Below are positions 1-6,161 of a DNA stretch of 6,161 bases, in pieces. The DNA is taken from positions 1 to 6,161 of the forward strand of contig CAZSAT010000230.1 in the NCBI GenBank assembly GCA_964604675.1, written 5' to 3'. Position 1 is the stretch's first letter. Every line of letters begins with the position of its first letter. The notes under the pieces were generated by a model. It was given only the letters and a program-made list of their open reading frames with translations, did no database searches and had not been told where the DNA came from. The translations under genes and the position numbers were made by a program. This stretch comes from CAZSAT01 sp964604675. GTDB taxonomy: Bacteria > Myxococcota_A > UBA796 > CAJQPC01.

Positions 1-55
1 ACTCCAGGTTGCGCCAGCCGTTCTGTGCCTCGAAGGCGTGGACCTGGAGGCTCAT
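1..55 (-). CDS. Start of an unidentified leftward gene (5' end only)
   Basis: Reading the minus strand from an ATG at 55-53 gives an open frame of 18 codons, beginning MSLQVHAFEAQNGWRNLE, before the window ends. The ATG overlaps the aminotransferase stop codon in an ATGA arrangement, the usual signature of translationally coupled genes in one operon. A GGGTGG stretch (plus-strand ccaccc, 61-66) sits five bases upstream and could serve as a modest ribosome binding site. The fragment is too short to assign a family and I do not recognise it. What is seen is the start codon, the overlap and an open frame. That it is a real gene co-transcribed with the aminotransferase is inference. Confidence 0.55.
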   Translation of the reverse strand, partial: MSLQVHAFEAQNGWRNLE

Positions 56-1299
56 GCCAGCCACCCACAGAGCGCGTCGACGCCCGCGAGCAGGCGCCCG
101 GTGACCGGCAACAGGTCGCGCTCGCTCAGCTCACCGTGCACCTCGCTCGCCAGCGAGAGCGCCGCCTCGCCATCGAAGTCCACGTAAGCCAGCCTCATCG
201 ACAGCTCCCCTTCGGCCCGCGAGAAGTCGGCCCCAGGCAGCACGGCCACCCCCGTGTCCTGGAGGAGCTGCTCGCAGAGAGCGCGGCTGCCCGAGAAGCC
301 CTGCGCGCCGGGGCACTCGGAGAGATCGGCGAAGAGGTAGAAGGCGCCCTCGAGGTCGTGCACGCGCACCCCCGCCGACCGCAAGCGACCCACGATCGAG
401 CGTGCCAGGGAGCGGAGCACGCGCCGTGAGTCCTCCAGGTAGCGCCGGTCGAGCTCCGTGAAGGCGGTGACCGCGGCGTGCTGGACCGGCGCCGCGACCG
501 AGGTGAAGGTCTCCGACGCCGCGACGGCCATCGCATCCTTGAGCCAGCACAAGCCCTCGGGAAACGCGAAGGTGCCGAGCCGCCAGCCGCCAGCCCCGCA
601 CCACTTGGACAGCCCGCCGCTCACGATGGTGCCCTCCGGGTAGAAGCGGCCGATCGACACGTTCTCGCCCCGGTGGTGCAGGGGCCCGTAGATCTCGTCG
701 GAGACCACGATGAGGTGGTGACGACGTGCCACCTCGGCGAGCGCCTCGAGCTCGGCCGCCGTGTAGCTCAGGCCATCCGGGTTGCCCGGGTAGTTCAAGA
801 GCAGCACACGTGGGCGACCCGGGCGATCGGCGCAGAAGGCCTCGAGCGCCCGCCCGGTCAGCCGCCAACGGTCAGCGAAGTCCGTGGGGATCGAGCGCAG
901 CCCCCGCTCCAGCAGGCGCGCCTGCGGGCCATAGCTGACCCAGCAGGGAGAGGGCAACACCAGCTCGCCGGCGTACGCGAGCTGCAGCAGGAACATGAGC
1001 TCCTTGCTTCCGGGACCGACCAGCACGTGGGGCAGGTCCAGCCCATCCTCGCGCCGATGGAACGCCCGAACCGCGCGCCGCAGAGCTGGCAAGCCTTCCA
1101 CTGGAAGGTAGTCCTTCTCGTGCGCGTGCTCCCGGAGGGACGCGACCACGTGCTCCGGCACCGGGAAGGGGGACTGCCCGAGGCCGAAGCGGTAGACGTC
1201 GCGCCCCTCAGCGACCAGGGCCGCGCTCCGTTCGTTGATGGCCAGCGTGGCGCTGCGGGGCAGGCCGTCGAGCGACGGACGAAGGCTTCTCGGGATCAC
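52..1299 (-). CDS. PLP-dependent class I/II aminotransferase
   Basis: A complete 415-residue protein of the usual length for fold-type I (aspartate aminotransferase superfamily) enzymes, which move an amino group between an amino acid and a 2-oxo acid using pyridoxal phosphate in the cytoplasm. Visible landmarks in order: GQSPFPVP near residue 41; GPGSKEL (95-101), in the phosphate-binding helix region; PSPCWVSY (116-123), in the aromatic cofactor-stacking region; NYPGNPDG (169-176) with the cofactor-contacting Asn173; SDEIY (200-204) with Asp201 and Tyr204; SGGLSKWCGAGGWRLG (227-242) with the Schiff-base Lys232; and MRL (368-370), whose Arg369 matches the substrate-carboxylate arginine. All catalytic residues I can place are intact. 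The start is GTG at 1299-1297: a strong AGGAGG lies five bases upstream and the next methionine (102) would remove essential parts. It is divergent from the flavoprotein gene and overlaps the next leftward gene by four bases. Substrate is not predictable from the sequence; the family is certain, the specific reaction is not. Confidence 0.94.
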   Translation of the reverse strand: MIPRSLRPSLDGLPRSATLAINERSAALVAEGRDVYRFGLGQSPFPVPEHVVASLREHAHEKDYLPVEGLPALRRAVRAFHRREDGLDLPHVLVGPGSKELMFLLQLAYAGELVLPSPCWVSYGPQARLLERGLRSIPTDFADRWRLTGRALEAFCADRPGRPRVLLLNYPGNPDGLSYTAAELEALAEVARRHHLIVVSDEIYGPLHHRGENVSIGRFYPEGTIVSGGLSKWCGAGGWRLGTFAFPEGLCWLKDAMAVAASETFTSVAAPVQHAAVTAFTELDRRYLEDSRRVLRSLARSIVGRLRSAGVRVHDLEGAFYLFADLSECPGAQGFSGSRALCEQLLQDTGVAVLPGADFSRAEGELSMRLAYVDFDGEAALSLASEVHGELSERDLLPVTGRLLAGVDALCGWLA

Positions 1300-1351
1300 G
1301 GGGCCCTCCTCGCTTGCAGCGGCGGCACGGGCGGCCGATCATGGCACGCGG
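1300..1351. promoter_or_regulatory. Divergent intergenic region (52 bp)
   Basis: This is the only non-coding stretch of any size in the window. It separates the aminotransferase start (1299, leftward) from the flavoprotein start (1352, rightward). No recognisable -35/-10 pair or long operator palindrome is visible; a short CGGCCG palindrome lies at 1332-1337. Because 52 bp is tight for two full promoters, one or both promoters probably extend into the opposing coding sequence. Its role as shared control region is inferred from gene orientation only. Confidence 0.4.
1305..1310 (-). promoter_or_regulatory. Ribosome binding site of the aminotransferase gene
   Basis: On the minus strand the bases read AGGAGG, followed by five bases (GCCCC) and then the GTG at 1299-1297. 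This near-perfect Shine-Dalgarno at ideal spacing is the main reason for accepting a GTG start. It lies inside the short divergent gap, so it occupies part of the only space available for the rightward promoter. Confidence 0.75.
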
Positions 1352-3301
1352 ATGGCTCAGGACGCGCCAGTGCGGGTGGCGGTGCTCGGCGGCGGTGTCG
1401 CGGCGCTGGCTGCGGCGTGGGAGCTCACGGCCTCGCCCGAGCTGCGCGCCCGTCACCAGGTCACCGTGTACACCATGGGCTGGCGGTTGGGCGGCAAGGG
1501 AGCGAGCAGCCGCAACCCAGCGGCGTCGGCGCGCATCGAAGAACACGGCCTGCATCTCTGGGCGGGCTGGTACGACAACGCGTTCCGCATGATCCGGGAC
1601 TGCTACAGGGAGCTGGACCGACCAGCAGATCATCCGCTCGCGACGTGGCGCCACGCCTTCTGGCCCCACGATCGCATGACTCTGATGGAGGAGCTGGGCA
1701 GGGACTGGCAGCCATGGACCGTCACGCTCGGAGCGGCGGAAGGCGACCCTGGCGACCCGCGAGAGCTCGTGGAGCCGTGGGAGTACGTGTTGCTCCTGCT
1801 CCCGTGGATGGCGCACTTCGCTCGGGCCCAGGGCTTCGAGACGCCACCGTTGCGCCCGGCGCTGACCCTGCCGGGCTGGCTCGTCACGCTCGGAGAGGGG
1901 ATCGAGGACCTGCTCGACGGCGCCGCACGCTGGCTCGGCGTGGTGCGGGACCCCGCACGCGACGAGGTGGACCCCGAACCGGCCCTCAGCGCGCTCGAGG
2001 CCTGGATGGCCGGGCTCGAAGCACAGCTCGACCAGCGGCTCGACGCCGTGCCGGACCTTCGCCGCGCCGCGGTCATCCTCGATCTGGCGCGCGCCTACGT
2101 GGTCGGCATGGTCCGCGACGGCGTCTTGTCCCGCGGCTTCGAGGCCATCGACCACCTGGACTACCGGGCATGGCTCGCGAGCCACGGCTGCCGCAGCTGG
2201 ACCCTCGACAGCGCCGCCGTGCGCTGCGTCTACGACTACTTCTTCGCCTACGAGGATGGCGATCCTGAGCGCCCCAGCGTCGCCGCAGGCGCGGCCTTGC
2301 GCGTGGTGCTCCGCCTGCTGCTCAGCTACCGCGGCTCGCTCTTCTGGAAGATGAACGCCGGCATGGGCGAAGCGGTGTTCACGCCGCTCTACCAGGCCCT
2401 CCAGGCCCGCGGCGTGCGCTTCGCGTTCTTCCACACCGTCACGGCGCTCGACACCGACGACCACGGCGTCGCCCACATCCGGATGGAGCGGCAGGCGAAG
2501 GCCACGGACTACCAGCCCCTCATCGAGGTCGGGGGCCTCCAGGTCTGGCCACCGGAACCCCTCTGGGAACAGCTCGAGGGCGTGGAGCCCGGCGTCGATC
2601 TCGAGGCGCCCTGGACCCCGGGCACCCAGGTGACCCTCGATCGCGGCACGCACTTCGACCAGGTCGTGCTGGGACTCCCACCGAGCTGCCTCGCCGACCT
2701 CGCGCCGCCTCACTGGGCCGACGCCCTGGCCGCCTCCCCCACGGTGTCCACGCTGTCTGCGCAGCTCTGGTTCCGCCCCGAGCGCGGGAGGAGCGCCCAG
2801 GGCGACACGGTGCAGACGGCCTACGCCCAGCCCTTTGCCACGTGGGCGGACCTGAGCCACCTGCTGCTCCACGAGGGCTGGACGCCCCCGCCGGCCCGGC
2901 TGGCCTACCTCTGTGGCGTGTACCAGGACGAGAGCCCGGCCAGCGCAGACCCGGAGGTCGCGCTCGGCCACGCAGCCGTGAACGCCGACCTGCATCGCTG
3001 GCTCGGCGACCACGGGCGTGGCATCTGGCAGGACCTGAAGGACGACGACCTGCAGGCGGTCTACGCCCGCGCGAACCGGCGCCCTGCGGAGCGCTACGTG
3101 CTCACACCACCGGGCGCTCCCCAGCGACGCCTCCGAGCTGGCGACAGCGGTCTCTGCAACCTCGTGATCTGCGGCGACTGGGTGCGCACGGGCGTGGACC
3201 TGGGGTGCATCGAGTCCGCCGTGATGTCGGGGAGGCAGGCGAGCCGTGCGCTCTGCGGCCTCCCGGAGCACGTGCCTGGCGAGCGGGACCTGCGGCCCTG
3301 A
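1352..3301 (+). CDS. FAD/NAD(P)-binding amine-oxidase/phytoene-desaturase-like oxidoreductase
   Basis: A 649-residue predicted flavoprotein. The N-terminal Rossmann segment VRVAVLGGGVAALAAAWEL (7-25) is followed by a second flavin-contact motif WRLGGKGASS (44-53) and a distinctive RIEEHGLHLWAGWYDN segment (61-76). A strand FDQVVLGLPP (435-444) resembles the returning FAD-domain strand of amine oxidases. The C-terminal ICGDWVRTGVDLGCIESAV (606-624) matches the conserved GDW...G..GCIE.AV.SG flavin motif of phytoene desaturase/flavin amine oxidase relatives, and shows the frame is complete. The middle (about 90-400) presumably forms the substrate domain. The Rossmann element departs from consensus: the third glycine is Ala18, and the acidic residue usual after the second strand is Thr41. 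The start at 1352 is chosen because family-like sequence begins there; an in-frame ATG at 1235 would overlap the divergent gene deeply. No strong Shine-Dalgarno precedes 1352. The stop overlaps the next start (TGATG). The substrate is unknown; oxidation or desaturation of a hydrophobic or amine compound is the family-level expectation. FAD binding is inferred, not shown. Confidence 0.9.
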   Translation: MAQDAPVRVAVLGGGVAALAAAWELTASPELRARHQVTVYTMGWRLGGKGASSRNPAASARIEEHGLHLWAGWYDNAFRMIRDCYRELDRPADHPLATWRHAFWPHDRMTLMEELGRDWQPWTVTLGAAEGDPGDPRELVEPWEYVLLLLPWMAHFARAQGFETPPLRPALTLPGWLVTLGEGIEDLLDGAARWLGVVRDPARDEVDPEPALSALEAWMAGLEAQLDQRLDAVPDLRRAAVILDLARAYVVGMVRDGVLSRGFEAIDHLDYRAWLASHGCRSWTLDSAAVRCVYDYFFAYEDGDPERPSVAAGAALRVVLRLLLSYRGSLFWKMNAGMGEAVFTPLYQALQARGVRFAFFHTVTALDTDDHGVAHIRMERQAKATDYQPLIEVGGLQVWPPEPLWEQLEGVEPGVDLEAPWTPGTQVTLDRGTHFDQVVLGLPPSCLADLAPPHWADALAASPTVSTLSAQLWFRPERGRSAQGDTVQTAYAQPFATWADLSHLLLHEGWTPPPARLAYLCGVYQDESPASADPEVALGHAAVNADLHRWLGDHGRGIWQDLKDDDLQAVYARANRRPAERYVLTPPGAPQRRLRAGDSGLCNLVICGDWVRTGVDLGCIESAVMSGRQASRALCGLPEHVPGERDLRP

Positions 3302-3303
3302 TG
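3299..3303 (+). other. TGATG stop/start overlap (translational coupling)
   Basis: The flavoprotein stop TGA (3299-3301) shares its last base with the ATG (3301-3303) of the cyclase/STAND gene. No convincing Shine-Dalgarno lies in the 20 bases before this ATG, so re-initiation by ribosomes finishing the flavoprotein is the likeliest way the downstream gene is translated. This argues for one transcript and a functional link between the two proteins. Coupling itself is inferred from the geometry. Confidence 0.7.
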
Positions 3304-6161
3304 GATCTCGGATGCCTCCTGGGAGATGCGAAGCGTCGTCGCATGGAAGCGACCGTTCTGCACCTGGCTGTGCCCGGACTCCGCGAGGGCATCCGCCTTC
3401 GAGGCACCGACACGGCGAGCAGCGAGGAGCTGGGGGGCGTGCTCGGTGAGCGCCTCCTGCGCCTCGTGCTCGCGATCGACGAGGCGGACGGCGCGCTCGT
3501 CGAGCTCGACGACGGGCACGCCGTGGCGCTGTGGACCGGGCCCGACGCAGCCGTGCGTGCGACCGCGTGTGCCGTGCGGATCGTTGCGGGCCTGGCCGGC
3601 GACGACGGCCAGCCACCTCGCGCGGGGCTCGCGACCGGCGAGGTGCACCTCAGCGGCCCCGCTCCGGTCACCGCCGACGGTCCCCCGCTGACGGCGCTCG
3701 TCACCACCGGTCAGGTCGTGCCCGAAGGGGGCGTGCTGCTCGACGACGCCACCCGAGCAGCGGTCGACATCCCCTGCCTCCGCATCGGCGCGGGCTGGTT
3801 GGTCACCGAGCTGGGCGCCGAGCCACTGGCGCGCAGCGCGCCGGCTCCAGCGCAGGTGCGGCAACGCAGCGTCGTGTTGGTGCGCGCGCCGCTGGCCGAG
3901 CCCGTCACCGCCCTTCGCGGCGTCGCGGGCACCGCCACCTGGCTCGGCCACCGTGTCGGCCGGACCTCCTGGGAACAGCAGCTGCTCCTCGACGCCCCGG
4001 AGGCGGCGACCCACATGGCGCTGCAGGTGCACAAGGTGCTGCCAGACGCCTGCATCGGGGTGGCCAGCGGCCGGGTGCTGTTGGCCACGGTCGGCGCGAC
4101 CCGGGTGGCCACCGGAGAGACCGTGCTGCTGGCGGAGCAGCTCGCGAGGACCGGACAGGGCATCGAGGTCGACCGCGCGACCTTCGAGACCTGTGTCGAG
4201 CGCGTGCTCTTCGACGAGGTCGAGGCCCGCCCCCTGCACGGCTTCGAGGGCCCCGTGCCGGCGTGGAGGGCCGTGCAACCCCGCTCCAGGTCGGCCGGCT
4301 GGCTCTCCCCGCGCGGCCCAGGCCTCGTCGGACGCGCGGTCGAGCGCGACCTCGTGGCCACCGTGCTCACGGGCGCCCGGGTGCTGGTGGACGGTCCCGC
4401 GGGCATCGGCAAGTCCGCCCTCGTGTCCGAGCTCCTCCACACGGCGGGAGCCCGTTCGGTGCTGGTCTTGCGTGGAGACCCCGTCGAGCGCTCGGAGGGC
4501 TGGTCGGCGTGGCAGTCCGTGGTCCGACAGCTGCTGGGAGACGACGACCGACAAGCCGCCCTCCTGACGCGCCTCGGCGAGGTCGGCCTCGAGGCCTACG
4601 CCCCCGTGCTCAACCCGGTGTGCGACCTCGAGCTCCCCGACACCGTGGAGACGAAGCGCTTGCACGGCGCAGCCCGTGCACGCTGGGGGGACGCGCTCCT
4701 CACCGCCCTCGTGGAGCAGGCCGAGCCCGACGCACTCGTCGTGGAGGACGCACAGTGGCTCGACTCCGCGTCCTGGCGACTCCTCGCCGAGCTGGCAAAG
4801 CACCCGGCCCGCGGCGTGCTGGTGGTGGGTCGCAGCCTGGCACAGGCTCCGCCGCTCGACGGCGCCGCCCTCGAGCTGGGAGGTCTGGCGCGCGACGACA
4901 CGGCCGCTTTGGTCGCCCGGTGCCTGGGCGTGAGCGACGCGCCCGCCGCCCTGGTGGACTGGGTCCAGGGGGTCACCCGCGGACACCCCTTCCACGTGCA
5001 GGAGCTCACCCTCACGCTGTGGCAAGGCGGCGACCTGGAGGTCGACGACCGCGGGGTGCGGGTGGTGGGCGCCCTGCAGGACCTCGCCCTCTCACCGAGC
5101 CTCGAGGCGGTGCTGACACGGCGGATCGAGGACCTGCCAGAGTCCGACCGCGCGGTGCTCTGCCACGCCGCGGCCGTGGGTCTGCACGGCTCGCGCCAGG
5201 CGGTGGAGGCCGCCCTCGGGGTCGAGGTGCCCAGCCTCCCGCGGAGCCTGCGCGACGCGGGGCTCTGGCGCGAGTCGGGACCCGATGCATGGCAACTGGG
5301 CCACCGCCTCGTCCAGGAGGCTGCGTACGCCTTGATCCCTGCGGCTGAGCGACCGGCCGTCCACCGGAGGATCGCGGCATGGCTCGAGGCAGAGGGAGCC
5401 GTCGAGGCGGCCTACCCCTCGCTCATCCACCACTGGTCGCACGCCGACGCGGCCGACCAGGAGGCGCACTACCTTCGCCAGGCCGGCGTGCTGGCGCTGC
5501 GCCAGGGCGCCCACCGCGAAGCGGCCGAGGCGCTGCTCCGCGCCCAGGAGGTCCATCCACCCAGCACCGCCATCGACCGGGCCACGCTCGCCCGCCTGCG
5601 CGCCGACGCACACTTCGGACTGGGGGAACTGGCCGTCTCCGACCTGCACGCGCGCCAGGCACTGGCGGCCCTGGACGAACGATTGCGAAGTGGACTGGCG
5701 CTCCTCGGTCCAGCCCTTCGCGCCGTCCTGGGTGCGCTGGGCGTGCGGCTCGGACAAGGCCGCGTGCGCGAGGAGCTGGTGCAAGGCGCGCTCTCAGCCG
5801 AGCGCCTGGCGCAGGGGCTGCTGTTCGGCACCGATCCAGATGCGCTCCTGGCGGCGTCCTTGCAGGCGGTCGATCTCGCGGAGCGGTCCGGCAGCTCCGT
5901 GCCCGTCGCTCGGAGCTACGCGCTGTTGGGCATGGTGGCCGCCTTCGGTCGACTTCGCCTGCTCTCGTCGCGGTGGTTCGAGCGTGCTCGGGCGCTGGCG
6001 GGCGCGGACGGCGCGGCGGAGGTCTTCGTGGGCGTGGCCGAGGCCACCTGGCGGATCGGGCACGGCCGGTGGGACGCCGCCGGACAGACGCTCACCACCA
6101 CCCGGGCGCTCGCTGACGAGCTCGGTGACCCCCAGGAGCTCGAGGTCGTGCGGGTGCTCCA
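3301..6161 (+). CDS. Degenerate tandem cyclase-STAND ATPase-TPR signalling protein (3' end missing)
   Basis: An uninterrupted frame of 953 codons with codons ending overwhelmingly in G or C, still open at the window end. Residues about 11-180 form a class III nucleotide cyclase-like domain: KRRRMEATVLHL at the first strand and GLATGEV (109-115) at the GIHTGEV position. Residues about 188-303 look like a shortened second copy: IGVASGRV (252-259), a VG...TGE segment (264-273) and LHGFEGPVPAWRA (292-304), which resembles the typical domain end. LVGRAVERDL (342-351) opens a STAND/AAA_16-type ATPase with Walker A GPAGIGKS (365-372, Lys371), Walker B ALVVEDAQWLD (478-488, Asp483), and GHPFHVQEL (561-569) in place of the usual GNPF..EL. 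A winged-helix-like part (about 601-700) includes LGHRLVQEAAY, and then TPR-like helices run from about 705 to the end. Metal-binding Asp residues expected in the cyclase domains align with Ala23 and Gly72 (copy 1) and an SWE stretch (copy 2), so catalysis is unlikely. The ATG at 3301 overlaps the flavoprotein stop; the alternative ATG at 3343 would cut into the first cyclase strand. It is probably an ATP-dependent sensor or regulator; its target is unknown. Confidence 0.9.
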   Translation, partial: MDLGCLLGDAKRRRMEATVLHLAVPGLREGIRLRGTDTASSEELGGVLGERLLRLVLAIDEADGALVELDDGHAVALWTGPDAAVRATACAVRIVAGLAGDDGQPPRAGLATGEVHLSGPAPVTADGPPLTALVTTGQVVPEGGVLLDDATRAAVDIPCLRIGAGWLVTELGAEPLARSAPAPAQVRQRSVVLVRAPLAEPVTALRGVAGTATWLGHRVGRTSWEQQLLLDAPEAATHMALQVHKVLPDACIGVASGRVLLATVGATRVATGETVLLAEQLARTGQGIEVDRATFETCVERVLFDEVEARPLHGFEGPVPAWRAVQPRSRSAGWLSPRGPGLVGRAVERDLVATVLTGARVLVDGPAGIGKSALVSELLHTAGARSVLVLRGDPVERSEGWSAWQSVVRQLLGDDDRQAALLTRLGEVGLEAYAPVLNPVCDLELPDTVETKRLHGAARARWGDALLTALVEQAEPDALVVEDAQWLDSASWRLLAELAKHPARGVLVVGRSLAQAPPLDGAALELGGLARDDTAALVARCLGVSDAPAALVDWVQGVTRGHPFHVQELTLTLWQGGDLEVDDRGVRVVGALQDLALSPSLEAVLTRRIEDLPESDRAVLCHAAAVGLHGSRQAVEAALGVEVPSLPRSLRDAGLWRESGPDAWQLGHRLVQEAAYALIPAAERPAVHRRIAAWLEAEGAVEAAYPSLIHHWSHADAADQEAHYLRQAGVLALRQGAHREAAEALLRAQEVHPPSTAIDRATLARLRADAHFGLGELAVSDLHARQALAALDERLRSGLALLGPALRAVLGALGVRLGQGRVREELVQGALSAERLAQGLLFGTDPDALLAASLQAVDLAERSGSSVPVARSYALLGMVAAFGRLRLLSSRWFERARALAGADGAAEVFVGVAEATWRIGHGRWDAAGQTLTTTRALADELGDPQELEVVRVL

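Noticed and set aside
1235..1351. Upstream ATG at 1235 as the flavoprotein start (39 extra residues).
   Set aside because: It would overlap the divergent aminotransferase start by 65 bases, and the extra residues are unlike a Rossmann protein N-terminus. The ATG at 1352 sits a few residues before the first beta strand.
478..2268. A 596-residue plus-strand open frame across the aminotransferase and into the flavoprotein.
   Set aside because: It runs antisense to the aminotransferase and out of frame with the flavoprotein, crosses the divergent gap, and ends in Arg/Ala/Gly-rich sequence typical of a shadow frame.
3343..3345. ATG at 3343 as the start of the cyclase/STAND gene.
   Set aside because: Its nearest purine-rich stretch is too far away, and it would drop the KRRR segment that normally precedes the first cyclase strand. 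The ATG at 3301 is coupled to the upstream stop.
1208..3616. An 802-residue open frame on the minus strand antisense to the flavoprotein gene.
   Set aside because: It is the mirror of a well-supported gene in very GC-rich DNA, where stop codons are rare in all frames. The translation is low-complexity (Arg/Ala/Gly/His/Val-rich) and shows no recognisable domain.
3301..4220. Calling the last gene an active adenylate or guanylate cyclase.
   Set aside because: The metal-binding aspartates cannot be placed in either cyclase-like domain, so only homology, not activity, is supported.
3094..5025. A 643-residue minus-strand open frame antisense to the STAND gene.
   Set aside because: No motif, composition typical of a GC-driven shadow, and it conflicts with a clearly coding frame.
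3531..5348. A 605-residue plus-strand open frame inside the cyclase/STAND gene.
   Set aside because: It is in another frame from the continuous 3301-6161 frame that carries the Walker motifs. Its translation is dominated by arginine and glycine runs with no domain signature.
1..6161. tRNA/rRNA genes, CRISPR arrays, insertion sequences, attachment sites, rho-independent terminators.
   Set aside because: Reading by eye gave no repeat-spacer pattern, no transposase-like protein, no tRNA-like fold and no hairpin followed by a T run. The window is nearly all coding, but weak structures could be missed without computation.

Overview
The window is very GC-rich (roughly 70% by eye, with strong G/C bias at third codon positions) and almost completely coding. 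It holds two complete genes and two genes cut by the window edges. High GC, compact gene packing and a large cyclase-like/STAND-ATPase/TPR protein fit a Myxococcota-type (former delta-proteobacterial) genome. An actinobacterium or another high-GC lineage cannot be excluded from this sequence alone, because no rRNA, tRNA or marker gene is present.

Layout: positions 1-1299 read leftward. A complete class I/II PLP-dependent aminotransferase (GTG start at 1299, good Shine-Dalgarno) runs to a TGA at 52-54. That stop overlaps by four bases (ATGA) the ATG of the next leftward gene, of which only 18 codons are inside the window. Positions 1300-1351 are a 52-bp divergent gap that must carry whatever promoters drive the two directions. 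From 1352 rightward lies a 649-residue FAD/NAD(P)-binding amine-oxidase/phytoene-desaturase-like flavoprotein. Its TGA (3299-3301) overlaps the ATG of the last gene (TGATG). The last gene is an uninterrupted frame from 3301 to the window end (953 codons, still open) encoding two degenerate class III cyclase homology domains, a STAND/AAA-type P-loop ATPase, and an alpha-helical TPR-like region.

How they might work together (inference): the divergent layout and the tight overlaps suggest two short transcription units sharing one control region. One carries an aminotransferase plus an unknown partner. The other carries a flavin oxidoreductase co-translated with a large ATP-dependent switch protein. 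The last protein has the domain order of soluble adenylyl cyclase (C1-C2-ATPase-TPR), but the metal-binding aspartates expected in both cyclase domains appear to be missing, so it is more likely a sensor or scaffold than a cAMP-producing enzyme. No mobile element, CRISPR array, RNA gene or convincing terminator was seen.
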